From the NCBI RefSeq assembly GCF_900116855.1, contig NZ_UETD01000012.1, positions 41,882-105,881 on the forward strand: a stretch of DNA of 64,000 nt, given 5' to 3'. The translations under genes and the position numbers were made by a program. Of this stretch, positions 1 to 6,793 are shown piece by piece; positions within the stretch are counted from its first letter, which is position 1, and every line of letters starts with the position of its first letter. The notes under the pieces are model-generated. The model was not told the origin of the DNA. It did not search any database and was given only the letters and a program-made list of their open reading frames with translations. Origin of the DNA: Ruminococcus flavefaciens. GTDB taxonomy: Bacteria > Bacillota > Clostridia > Oscillospirales > Ruminococcaceae.

Positions 1-232
1 GGCAGCGGTCGTCTGCTCAGCAAATTCGCTGCACGGGGAGCTGTGCTACACAAGCATATTATATTTTTGAATTTGTAAGGTACTGCACGGCTGTCGCTTT
101 ATTTTCAGTCCGAGACCTGCTCATTGTCAGTCAGAAATAAGTCGCACTGCTTCGCTTTCGCTCCCATTGCTCTGTATTTCTTCCACGGCAAGCCAATTTC
201 ACGAACTGTCCGCAGAAGCCATACCCTTAACA
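1..232 (-). other. non-coding stretch behind a leftward promoter
   Basis: No ORF of useful length lies here on either strand. A good leftward promoter sits just to the right (238-266), so the reverse complement of this stretch is probably transcribed out of the window. It could be a long leader of a gene beyond the left edge or a small RNA. I compared it by eye with tmRNA, RNase P RNA, 6S RNA and SRP RNA landmarks and recognised none of them. Confidence 0.3.
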
Positions 233-237
233 GTATA

Positions 238-266
238 ATTATACAATATCAGCAGAAAAAAGTCAA
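238..266 (-). promoter_or_regulatory. sigma-A type promoter reading left
   Basis: On the minus strand a TTGACT -35 (266-261) and a perfect TATAAT -10 (243-238) are separated by 17 bases. Transcription would start near 230 and run left into a region with no ORF. Confidence 0.6.
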
Positions 267-294
267 GGGGGAGACCATATTTTTCGCCTGACAG

Positions 295-326
295 AAAAAA
301 ACGGCGGAGCGACCGCCGTTTTTTCT
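295..326 (-). terminator. terminator of the first lipoprotein gene
   Basis: A GC-rich hairpin (arms ACGGCGG and CCGCCGT around 301-319) is flanked by A-runs on the left and T-runs on the right, so it can work in both directions. It lies directly after the stop of the leftward lipoprotein gene. Confidence 0.75.
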
Positions 327-350
327 GAACACACTTTCTATTTTCGGTTA

Positions 351-974
351 TTAGTTTGCTTCTGTTACTGTAGTGTCGAAGTCCTCTTCATCGAACTCAA
401 AATCGCCTTCAGTTGAGAAATCGAAGGAGAATTCCTCGTCCTCAGGGATCTCACTGAACTCGTTGACCTTTTCAAGGTAAGCAACGAACTCACTTTCATC
501 ATCACTCATATCCATAACAAGCTTTCCGTCCTTCAGTGACATATCGAAGTCATCCTCCTCGTCAGAGAATTCCTCGTCGATGAGCTTGATGTTGCCATCA
601 TCTGTAAGCTCCCACTCGATCTCGGTAAACTCATATTTCTCCTTGAACTCAAGGGACGAGAAGAAATTAGCCTTGCCGTCTTCGAGGAGCTCGATCTGGA
701 ACAGTGCAAATGCATCCATTCCGTAGAAGTTATCTGACTTCTCGCCGTCGATAACGATCTCCTTGCACTCCCACTTGCCGAGATAATCGGAAACATCAGC
801 ATCTCCCTCAGCCTTCTTCTCGGCTGTAGTATCCTCAGCTGTGGTATCTGCGGCAGTTGTTGCAGCAGTAGTAGTCTCAGCATCCTTGGATGATGAATCC
901 TTCTTATCTCCGCAGCTGAAAAGGCTTGCAGAGAGGCAAAGAAGAGCGGTTGATAAACATAATAACTTTTTCAT
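351..974 (-). CDS. lipoprotein with GKWE-type domain
   Basis: Predicted secreted lipoprotein of 207 residues; function unknown. The signal peptide ends in a lipobox with Cys21, followed by a Thr/Ala/Asp-rich linker (about 25-55). The folded part begins with a GKWE motif near residue 66 and contains the pattern shared with the lipoproteins at 46304-46789 and 46802-47716 (GKWE, then a G..AL.F.E stretch). The C-terminus is very acidic (EDEE, DEED). I chose the ATG at 974 rather than 995 because AGGAGG (989-984) is correctly spaced from it. A promoter with TTGACA (1081-1076), 17-base spacer and TATAAT (1058-1053) precedes it. The GKWE domain looks like a small beta-barrel of a lipocalin-like type, but that is a guess. 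Confidence 0.8.
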   Translation of the reverse strand: MKKLLCLSTALLCLSASLFSCGDKKDSSSKDAETTTAATTAADTTAEDTTAEKKAEGDADVSDYLGKWECKEIVIDGEKSDNFYGMDAFALFQIELLEDGKANFFSSLEFKEKYEFTEIEWELTDDGNIKLIDEEFSDEEDDFDMSLKDGKLVMDMSDDESEFVAYLEKVNEFSEIPEDEEFSFDFSTEGDFEFDEEDFDTTVTEAN

Positions 975-1052
975 GGTAAAAATCCTCCTAATCATTGATC
1001 AAACAAGTTCCGAATAACTCTGTACGAGTTCTTTTGAACCTTTGACATATGC

Positions 1053-1081
1053 ATTATACCATAAAAAAATCCGGATGTCAA
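1053..1081 (-). promoter_or_regulatory. promoter of the first lipoprotein gene
   Basis: Consensus TTGACA (1081-1076) and TATAAT (1058-1053) on the minus strand with a 17-base spacer, about 80 bases upstream of the lipoprotein start. Confidence 0.75.
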
Positions 1082-1202
1082 GTTTTTATCAAAAATTATT
1101 AATCTGCACTTTTTGCCTGCAATACGTTGAAATCTCACTTATTGTTAGCTTGTACCAACAAAAATAACTATTTTACACAGCACTTTTTTCACACAAAACA
1201 TA

Positions 1203-1235
1203 AGCCCGAAGGCGGTTCCAAAACCACCCTCGGGC
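1203..1235 (-). terminator. terminator after the VanY-like gene
   Basis: Interrupted hairpin with outer arms GCCCGA and TCGGGC, placed just after the leftward carboxypeptidase stop; on the minus strand a T-rich run follows. Confidence 0.6.
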
Positions 1236-1257
1236 AATAACTTCATAGGAAATATTA

Positions 1258-2382
1258 TCAATAGTCCTCGCCGTCGCTGCTCTCGTCAGCGCTGTCCCCG
1301 GTCTCCTCGCTGTCAGTATCCTCATCGGAGGTCTCGCTGTCCTCGAATGACTTTGTGGGAGCTTCCTCCACAACGGGCTTCTGACCCTTATATACTGTTA
1401 CGATGAAGCCGTCCACATTGTTGCCGGATATCTCATATCTTGTACCTGTGGGAACGGGCACTGTGGTCTTTTCGGAGCCGTCATCGGAGGCAACGAAATA
1501 AACCTCATAGTCATTTCCGTCGTTGTCTGAGAACTCAAGATGTTCTCCGTCATATGGGTGCTCGCGGACGAGGTCGATGTACTCCTCAAGGCAGAGGTCC
1601 TTGCTGTCCATGTAATAAGCATGGGGAATGCCAACATAGCGGAAGTGCCAAGGCTCGTCCTGTATCTTGGTCAGTCTCTGCTTTGCCTCGGTATATCTGA
1701 CGATAAAGCCGTATTTGAAGCAGTTTGCGTTTATCCATGCGAAGTCGCCCGTACCATTATAATCGTGGTTCACCGACTCGGTAAAGTCAAATGCAAGACC
1801 TGTTTCGTGCTCGCTGAATCCGGGCTTTGCGACTCTTGTGGACTCTCCGTCGTCCGACTGGGCAAGGTCGTCCTCGTAGAGCTGCTGCTGGAACTCGGTA
1901 GTTCTGTACGAACCGTATATTATAAGGGTATCGTTGTTGTACTTATCGTAGAAGTCCTGAATCATCTCTGCCATAGGACCGTAGACATGTCTGAGAATGG
2001 TATAGGTAGAGTCAACAGCGGTAAAGCAGCTGATCTCGTTTTCATAGTTCATATCGGTTATGCTGACAAGGTCCTCATCGCCGCCGAAATACTGGTGCTC
2101 CTCATTCACAAGGATGAGATCGCCCTTGAACTTGTCCGTTGTATCTACCTGAAATGACTCATAGATAGTCTGGTTCGGGTCGGGTACAGTAACGTCCGTA
2201 GTATCGGGGATCTCTATATCGTTCTGGTCGAAGTAAGGCGACGAACCTACGTCCTTCATATTGGAAAAGGTATTCTTTACAAAAAAAGCGCAGGTGCCTA
2301 CAAGTACGAGGCTGATGACAGCTTCTGTCATAGTTTTGGCACGCCTTATGCTTTTTTCCTTGCTGATCTTCTGCTTTGACAT
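1258..2382 (-). CDS. VanY-like D-alanyl-D-alanine carboxypeptidase (M15B)
   Basis: Zinc peptidase of the VanY/M15B type, expected to remove the terminal D-Ala from peptidoglycan stems outside the membrane. The 374-residue protein has a basic N-terminus, one membrane segment at about 20-38 and a linker to about 120. The catalytic domain runs from about 125 to 262. The family signatures are visible: YGSYRT at 156-161, SEHETGLAFD at 190-199 (zinc ligands His192 and Asp199), and EPWH with His246. A 30-residue Asp/Glu/Ser tail closes the protein. It is transcribed alone, with a terminator immediately after. Ddl and MurF, which make and attach D-Ala-D-Ala, lie 16 kb away. The family assignment is firm; substrate preference (D,D or L,D) cannot be read from the sequence. 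Confidence 0.88.
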   Translation of the reverse strand: MSKQKISKEKSIRRAKTMTEAVISLVLVGTCAFFVKNTFSNMKDVGSSPYFDQNDIEIPDTTDVTVPDPNQTIYESFQVDTTDKFKGDLILVNEEHQYFGGDEDLVSITDMNYENEISCFTAVDSTYTILRHVYGPMAEMIQDFYDKYNNDTLIIYGSYRTTEFQQQLYEDDLAQSDDGESTRVAKPGFSEHETGLAFDFTESVNHDYNGTGDFAWINANCFKYGFIVRYTEAKQRLTKIQDEPWHFRYVGIPHAYYMDSKDLCLEEYIDLVREHPYDGEHLEFSDNDGNDYEVYFVASDDGSEKTTVPVPTGTRYEISGNNVDGFIVTVYKGQKPVVEEAPTKSFEDSETSDEDTDSEETGDSADESSDGEDY

Positions 2383-2768
2383 ATGTTCTGCTCCAATCCG
2401 CTGCCTGTGCAGCTGAAATAGGGAGTCTGAATAACTCCGTTTACTTTTGTTCTTTTTATCTCTCTTTTTCTACGAATATCGGAACCATAAAATATATCAG
2501 ACCGTATAAACACACGCGTCTAATAAGCATTATACCATATTTCTCTGTGAAAATATAGAGGTTGGGGAACATCTTTGTAATTCTGCTGTATGCAAACTGA
2601 TATCCGCCATGTTTGATTGTACTGTTTTCACAAAAAGTTTCCCCTCATACAGCTGCTTAAAATCCCATATATTTAGCTAAAAGCCTCATATCTCCGTCAT
2701 ATAGTGGTAATCTGTACAAAAAGCAGGTATATTTTAAAGCTGTATTGCACAATCTTTTATGTAAGCAC
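2383..2768. other. AT-rich divergent intergenic region
   Basis: The stretch between the leftward VanY-like gene and the rightward zinc-ribbon gene is AT-rich and holds no convincing ORF. A minus-strand TATAAT (2533-2528) may be the -10 of the VanY-like gene, but its -35 is poor. Confidence 0.4.
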
Positions 2769-2797
2769 TTGAAAAAGAATTAAATTAATGCTATAAT
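2769..2797 (+). promoter_or_regulatory. promoter of the zinc-ribbon gene
   Basis: TTGAAA (2769-2774), 17-base spacer and TATAAT (2792-2797). The leader of about 100 bases contains a GGCGG/CCGCC hairpin followed by a T-rich run (about 2828-2862). That hairpin could be an attenuator, though no ligand-binding fold was recognised. Confidence 0.75.
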
Positions 2798-2827
2798 GTA
2801 TATTGTGAAAGTATGGGCACAGCTTGC

Positions 2828-2862
2828 TGCGGGCGGCATTTGGGTACCGCCTGTTTCGTTTT
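2828..2862 (+). terminator. possible attenuator hairpin in the leader
   Basis: Inverted arms around GGCGG and CCGCC followed by TGTTTCGTTTTTT, between the promoter and the start codon at 2905. It resembles a leaky intrinsic terminator. No antiterminator partner was identified by eye. Confidence 0.35.
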
Positions 2863-2904
2863 TTCTATAAAATCACTGTATTTTCACTATAAGGAGTGAT
2901 TTCT

Positions 2905-4542
2905 ATGAAATGTCCCCGATGCGGAACTGATAACGAAGCGGGTTTCAGATTTTGCGTAAAATGCGGAGTCAATCTTGAAGATCCGCAGGATATCAATATT
3001 GAACAGGTCGATATGGGCGGATATCATTCTGAAGAAGATCCTGCTTCGGGTGGCTACACCTTCGGAAGCGGAACATTTACAATTAGTGACACACCTTCGC
3101 GCGAGTCTTCTTCCGATCTTTATACCGCCGATGAGCTGAACGACTCAGATGAGGAGTTCGATTTCAGCAGCTTCGACGAGCCCTTTATCCCCAAGCTCGA
3201 TACAGGACGAGTTACACTCCCCGAGCAGTCAAGGGCTGTAAGACAGGCTCAGTTAAACAATCAGGGCATGATGCGCCCACAGAACAATATGCACACGGCT
3301 TCCCGTCAGGGTATGATGAACGGTATGCCTCCTCAGGGCAGTATGCAGGGACTTCCTCCCCAGCAGGGCATGATGAACGGTATGCCTCCTCAGGGCGGTA
3401 TGCAGGGACTCCCCCCTCAGCAGGGCATGATGAATGCCGTATCTCCTCAGGGCGGTATGCAGGGACTTTCCCCTCAGCAGCCCATGATGAACGGTATGCC
3501 TACTCAGAACGGTATGCAGGGTATCCCCCCTCAGCAGGGCATGATGAACGCCGTACCTCCTCAGGGCGGTATGCAGGGACTTCCTCAGCAGAATGGTTCT
3601 CAGCAGATGAACGGTATGCCCATGTACGGTCAGCCTATGATGTACGGTCAGCCTCAGATAGTCGGCTACGATCAGAACGGTATGCCCATGTACGGTCAGC
3701 CCATGATGTATGGTCAGCCCCAGATAATCGGCTATGACCCCAATGGTATGCCTGTCTACGGTCAGCCCATGATGTACGGTCAGCCCCAGATAATCGGCTA
3801 CGACCCCAACGGTATGCCTATTTACGGTCAGCCCATGATGTACGGTCAACCCCAGGCTCCTGATACTCACGAGGGCGCTCCCATGGGACAGATGGCAGGT
3901 ATGCAGGCAGCGCCGTTAAAGCCCCTGAAGCCTATCCCTCCTCCGCCTCCCGCAGAGGATAAGGAAAAGGTGGAGGTGCCCGATGATTTCTGGGAGTTCT
4001 TCGACGGCGGAAAGGCTACCGAACACGCAGAGGTGGACTCTGCCGACGACTTCTTCGGAAAGCGCGGCGACGAGATCGAGGGCATGAAGCGCTTCGAGAA
4101 GAAAAAGGACGCCTATATGAACGATACGCCCCTTGTGGACGCAAGCAAGCTCAGAAAGAATGAGCCTGCAAAGTTCAACAAGTTCTATATGAAGGCAGCA
4201 GGTATAGCCGATCCCGACCAGCTTGAAGCCAAAAAGCAGGAAAAGCATATAGACTATATGAGCGCCACAAAGGACGTTGACGCAAGCGAGCTCCGCGTAC
4301 ACGAGAAGTCAAAGTCGTGGAATATCATGAACAAGGCCGACAAAGCCAACGCAGACGAGCTGGAAGCCAATGTGACCGAGCATAGAGAGGCTCTTATGGC
4401 ACAGGCAGACCACGCTGTTCAGGCTATGCCAAAGAAACCCAAGACCTACAACGACGAGATCGACGCCATAGAGCTCCCCGAGTCCATGAAGGCGAAGAAA
4501 ACCCAAAAACAGGTGGAAATTCCCGGCTTGCCGGAAATTTAA
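2905..4542 (+). CDS. zinc-ribbon protein with Met/Gln/Gly/Pro repeats
   Basis: Function unknown. The 545-residue protein begins with a zinc ribbon (CPRCG and CVKCG, ligands Cys3, Cys6, Cys17, Cys20). An acidic Ser-rich region follows to about 110. Next come about six copies of a ~19-residue unit of the form QQGMMNGMPPQGGMQGLPP, then four copies of a ~22-residue unit of the form NGMPMYGQPMMYGQP. The C-terminal third is charged and helical, with degenerate ~20-25 residue repeats carrying VDASKLR/VDASELR/NADELE motifs. No membrane segment is visible. The start is the ATG at 2905, preceded by AAGGAG (2891-2896), not the upstream GTG at 2896. The low-complexity centre suggests a flexible or self-associating region; that is inference. 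It is followed 38 bases later by mscL. Confidence 0.8.
   Translation: MKCPRCGTDNEAGFRFCVKCGVNLEDPQDINIEQVDMGGYHSEEDPASGGYTFGSGTFTISDTPSRESSSDLYTADELNDSDEEFDFSSFDEPFIPKLDTGRVTLPEQSRAVRQAQLNNQGMMRPQNNMHTASRQGMMNGMPPQGSMQGLPPQQGMMNGMPPQGGMQGLPPQQGMMNAVSPQGGMQGLSPQQPMMNGMPTQNGMQGIPPQQGMMNAVPPQGGMQGLPQQNGSQQMNGMPMYGQPMMYGQPQIVGYDQNGMPMYGQPMMYGQPQIIGYDPNGMPVYGQPMMYGQPQIIGYDPNGMPIYGQPMMYGQPQAPDTHEGAPMGQMAGMQAAPLKPLKPIPPPPPAEDKEKVEVPDDFWEFFDGGKATEHAEVDSADDFFGKRGDEIEGMKRFEKKKDAYMNDTPLVDASKLRKNEPAKFNKFYMKAAGIADPDQLEAKKQEKHIDYMSATKDVDASELRVHEKSKSWNIMNKADKANADELEANVTEHREALMAQADHAVQAMPKKPKTYNDEIDAIELPESMKAKKTQKQVEIPGLPEI
3290..3860 (+). repeat. in-frame coding repeats, 57-bp then 66-bp units
   Basis: Two adjacent tandem-repeat systems inside the zinc-ribbon gene. 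The first (about 3295-3600) has a 57-base unit and the second (about 3610-3860) a 66-base unit. Both are multiples of three, so copy-number change would preserve the frame. Copies differ mainly at third codon positions. Confidence 0.85.
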
Positions 4543-4580
4543 TAAATCATAATTTTCATATTAAGGAGATGTTGTAAAAA

Positions 4581-4970
4581 ATGAAGAAGTTTTTACAGGA
4601 ATTCAAGGAATTCGCACTCAAGGGCAACGTTATGGACATGGCAGTCGGCGTTATCATCGGTGCAGCTTTCGGTAACATCGTTACTGCTCTCACAGAAGAT
4701 TTCATCAACCCCCTTATCGCTTGCATCGGCGGCGCTGAAGTAGCAGGTAAGATCAAGCTCGGCGACACAGGTCAGTACCTCAACTGGGGTCACTTCGTAA
4801 CAGCTATCATCAACTTCCTCATCATGGCATTCTGCATCTTCCTCATGGTAAAGGCTGTAAACAAGCTCATGAGCCTTGGCAAGAAGAAGGAAGAAGAAAA
4901 GCCCGCAGAGCCTCCGAAGGAAGAAGTTCTTCTCACCGAGATCAGAGACCTGCTCAAGGAAAAGAAGTAA
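4581..4970 (+). CDS. mscL: large-conductance mechanosensitive channel MscL
   Basis: Forms the pentameric pore that releases solutes when membrane tension rises in osmotic downshock. The 129-residue length is normal for the family. The amphipathic N-terminal helix (KKFLQEFKEFALKGN) is followed by the first membrane helix with the small-residue pore-lining pattern VIIGAAFG. A short periplasmic loop and the second membrane helix (about 70-92) come next, then a charged cytoplasmic helix rich in Lys and Glu. AAGGAG lies upstream with good spacing. The gap to the zinc-ribbon gene is only 38 bases with no terminator, so the two are probably co-transcribed. Confidence 0.97.
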   Translation: MKKFLQEFKEFALKGNVMDMAVGVIIGAAFGNIVTALTEDFINPLIACIGGAEVAGKIKLGDTGQYLNWGHFVTAIINFLIMAFCIFLMVKAVNKLMSLGKKKEEEKPAEPPKEEVLLTEIRDLLKEKK

Positions 4971-4991
4971 TTATCCTGTATTACATAAAGA

Positions 4992-5015
4992 CCTCCGCTG
5001 CTGCGGAGGCTTTTT
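4992..5015 (+). terminator. mscL terminator
   Basis: A perfect 7-bp stem (CCTCCGC with GCGGAGG) with a 4-base loop, followed by TTTTT, directly after the mscL stop. Confidence 0.9.
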
Positions 5016-5027
5016 GTTTGTCATGGC

Positions 5028-5352
5028 ATAAAAAAGCCGTCACTTAAGAGCAACACTCTTATAGAAGTTTTACAAGTGATATTGAGGAAAACCCTTTTGA
5101 AAAAGGGTTCTTCCTCAAACTCCTTTCCTAAAACTTTCAGCATTAAATTTAGCCCAAACAGGGCGCTCTCAGTATTATTACTGATTTTCACATCTTGTGA
5201 AGAGCGCCCTGTCGGGGCTAAATTCAGTTATAAAGTCTTTGGAAAAAGGGGGCTTGGGGGAAAAGAACCTTTCCTCAGAAAGGTTTTTTCCTCCAATAAT
5301 TACATATAAACTTCTATATAAGTACTACTCTTAAAGTGACGGCTTTTTTATA
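5028..5352. repeat. ~325-bp imperfect palindrome (hairpin element, copy 1)
   Basis: The whole stretch is one imperfect inverted repeat. The ends match over about 20 bases (AAAAAAGCCGTCACTT on the left; its complement AAGTGACGGCTTTTTT on the right). Matches continue through CTTATAGAAGTTTTA, AAAAAGGGTTC-type and CAGGGCGCTC arms to a short centre near 5185. A related element lies at 53904-54257. It carries no gene. It sits between converging genes and may serve as a terminator. It is best described as a MITE-like or REP-like family of unknown origin. Confidence 0.75.
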
Positions 5353-5361
5353 ATCTTTCAA

Positions 5362-5856
5362 TTACAGTCTCATAAATACTCCTGCAACGGAATTGAGGAG
5401 AGATAATCCAAGACCGATACAGCCCATTATTAAACCTGCCTTGCCCATACCTGCCTTGTTCGACTCCTTGCCCTTGTTGCCGAGGGTGATAGCTACGATG
5501 GAAAGGGGGATTCCTGCGATAGGCAGACACCAGAAAATACAAGCCAGTATTCCGCATACAAGTGCTCCTACAGCCTTGCCGTCGTTCTCGCTTCCGTATC
5601 CCATATTCACGTTGCCGTAGAAATCAGGAGCATTATTGTAGGGATTCTGTCCATAGGGATCATTGTACCCATTCTGTCCGTACTGGTTATTCTGCTGTGC
5701 ATTTGAATAACCGCTGTTCTGCCCGTAGGGAGCATTGTAACCGTTCTGTCCGTACTGGTTATTCTGCTGTGCATTTGAATAGCCGCTGTTCTGTCCGTAG
5801 GGGGCGTTATTCTGTCCGCCTAAGTTGTTGGGGTCATTATTGTAATTATTATCCAT
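5362..5856 (-). CDS. DUF4190-like membrane protein, short paralogue
   Basis: Function unknown. The 164-residue protein begins with MDNNYNNDPNN and has an N-terminal half made of Asn/Gln/Tyr/Gly-rich sequence with two copies of a 24-residue unit (APYGQNSGYSNAQQ core). The C-terminal half has the DUF4190 pattern: two hydrophobic segments (about 97-128 and 143-162) joined by a polar loop with an ITLGNKGKE motif. The low-complexity half would lie on one side of the membrane. AAGGAGT precedes the ATG. It is a tandem paralogue of the next gene upstream (5878-6672), 21 bases away, and the pair is probably one transcript. Confidence 0.78.
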   Translation of the reverse strand: MDNNYNNDPNNLGGQNNAPYGQNSGYSNAQQNNQYGQNGYNAPYGQNSGYSNAQQNNQYGQNGYNDPYGQNPYNNAPDFYGNVNMGYGSENDGKAVGALVCGILACIFWCLPIAGIPLSIVAITLGNKGKESNKAGMGKAGLIMGCIGLGLSLLNSVAGVFMRL

Positions 5857-5877
5857 AACACTAAACTCCTTTGACTT

Positions 5878-6672
5878 TTATACGCCGGAGGCTTCCTGTA
5901 TTATCCTTATCACAAAGCCTATATTGAAAAATACACCAAACAAGCCGCTTATAGAGGAAAGAACTATTCCTGCAATAGCAAGGCCCTTTTTTCCGCCTTT
6001 GCGTCCCTGAATGCCGAGTATCAGTCCGATGAGGCTGGTACAAAGCCCCAGAACAGGAATACACCAATCAAGCCAGCTGAGAATGCCGACTACCAGTGCA
6101 GCTATACCTCTTCCGCCGCTTTCGTCGGGAACAGGCTGTCCATAGGGGTCTTTGAAGCCACCGTAATAATTCGGCGCTGGGTAGGGCTGTCCGTTGGGAT
6201 ATCCGTAGCCGCCGTTCATGGGAGCTCCGCCGTAATTTGGAGCACTCTGCTGTGCATTTGAGTAACCGCCGTTCATGGGAGCACCGCCGTAATTCGGAGC
6301 ACTCTGCTGTGCATTTGAGTAGCCGCCGTTCATTGGAGCGCCGCCATAGTTCGGAGCACTCTGCTGCGCGTCCGAGTAGCCGCCGTTCATGGGAGCTCCG
6401 CCGTAGTTCGGAGCGCTCTGCTGTGCATTTGAGTAACCGCCGTTCACGGGAGCTCCGCCATAGTTCGGATCGCTCTGCTGTGCGTCTGAGTAACCGCCGT
6501 TCACGGGAGCGCCGCCATAGTTCGGAGTGCTCTGCTGAGGATCATAGCTGCCGACAGACTGAGTGTCGTACTGTGCTGATATATTGCCTTTAAAGCTGTG
6601 CTGACCGCCGTACTGCGGCTCAGGCTCAGCACCGCCTGAATTATTCTGATCGTTATTGTAATTGTTATCCAT
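5878..6672 (-). CDS. DUF4190-like membrane protein with 19-residue repeats
   Basis: Function unknown; paralogue of the preceding entry. The 264-residue protein starts with an almost identical MDNNYNNDQNN. It then carries six tandem copies of a 19-residue unit (SAPNYGGAPMNGGYSNAQQ), a Pro/Tyr-rich spacer, and a C-terminal DUF4190-like hydrophobic domain with an ILGIQGRKGGKKG loop between membrane segments. AAGGAG precedes the ATG. The repeats alternate N/D and M/V at fixed positions, which suggests unit duplication and conversion. Prion-like composition hints at self-association or surface display, but nothing in the sequence proves it. Confidence 0.78.
   Translation of the reverse strand: MDNNYNNDQNNSGGAEPEPQYGGQHSFKGNISAQYDTQSVGSYDPQQSTPNYGGAPVNGGYSDAQQSDPNYGGAPVNGGYSNAQQSAPNYGGAPMNGGYSDAQQSAPNYGGAPMNGGYSNAQQSAPNYGGAPMNGGYSNAQQSAPNYGGAPMNGGYGYPNGQPYPAPNYYGGFKDPYGQPVPDESGGRGIAALVVGILSWLDWCIPVLGLCTSLIGLILGIQGRKGGKKGLAIAGIVLSSISGLFGVFFNIGFVIRIIQEASGV
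6205..6546 (-). repeat. six 57-bp tandem coding repeats
   Basis: Units begin at about 6205, 6262, 6319, 6376, 6433 and 6490, each 57 bases long and highly similar. They encode the 19-residue repeat of the DUF4190-like protein. The period is the same as in the first repeat block of the zinc-ribbon gene, though the sequence differs. Confidence 0.9.
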
Positions 6673-6793
6673 TGCTTTTTAGCTCCTTGGTATCCTGCAC
6701 TTTTATCGGAACATTATCCGATGCAGGACAGGCTGCGCCTTACGTTCAAGGCACAGCCTGAAAGACTTGTTTTTGATCGTATGAAGTAATGGC

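Noticed and set aside
3253-3870. 205-residue minus-strand frame with HTV/HHG repeats
   Set aside because: It is the mirror of the coding repeats of the zinc-ribbon gene and has no ribosome site or promoter.
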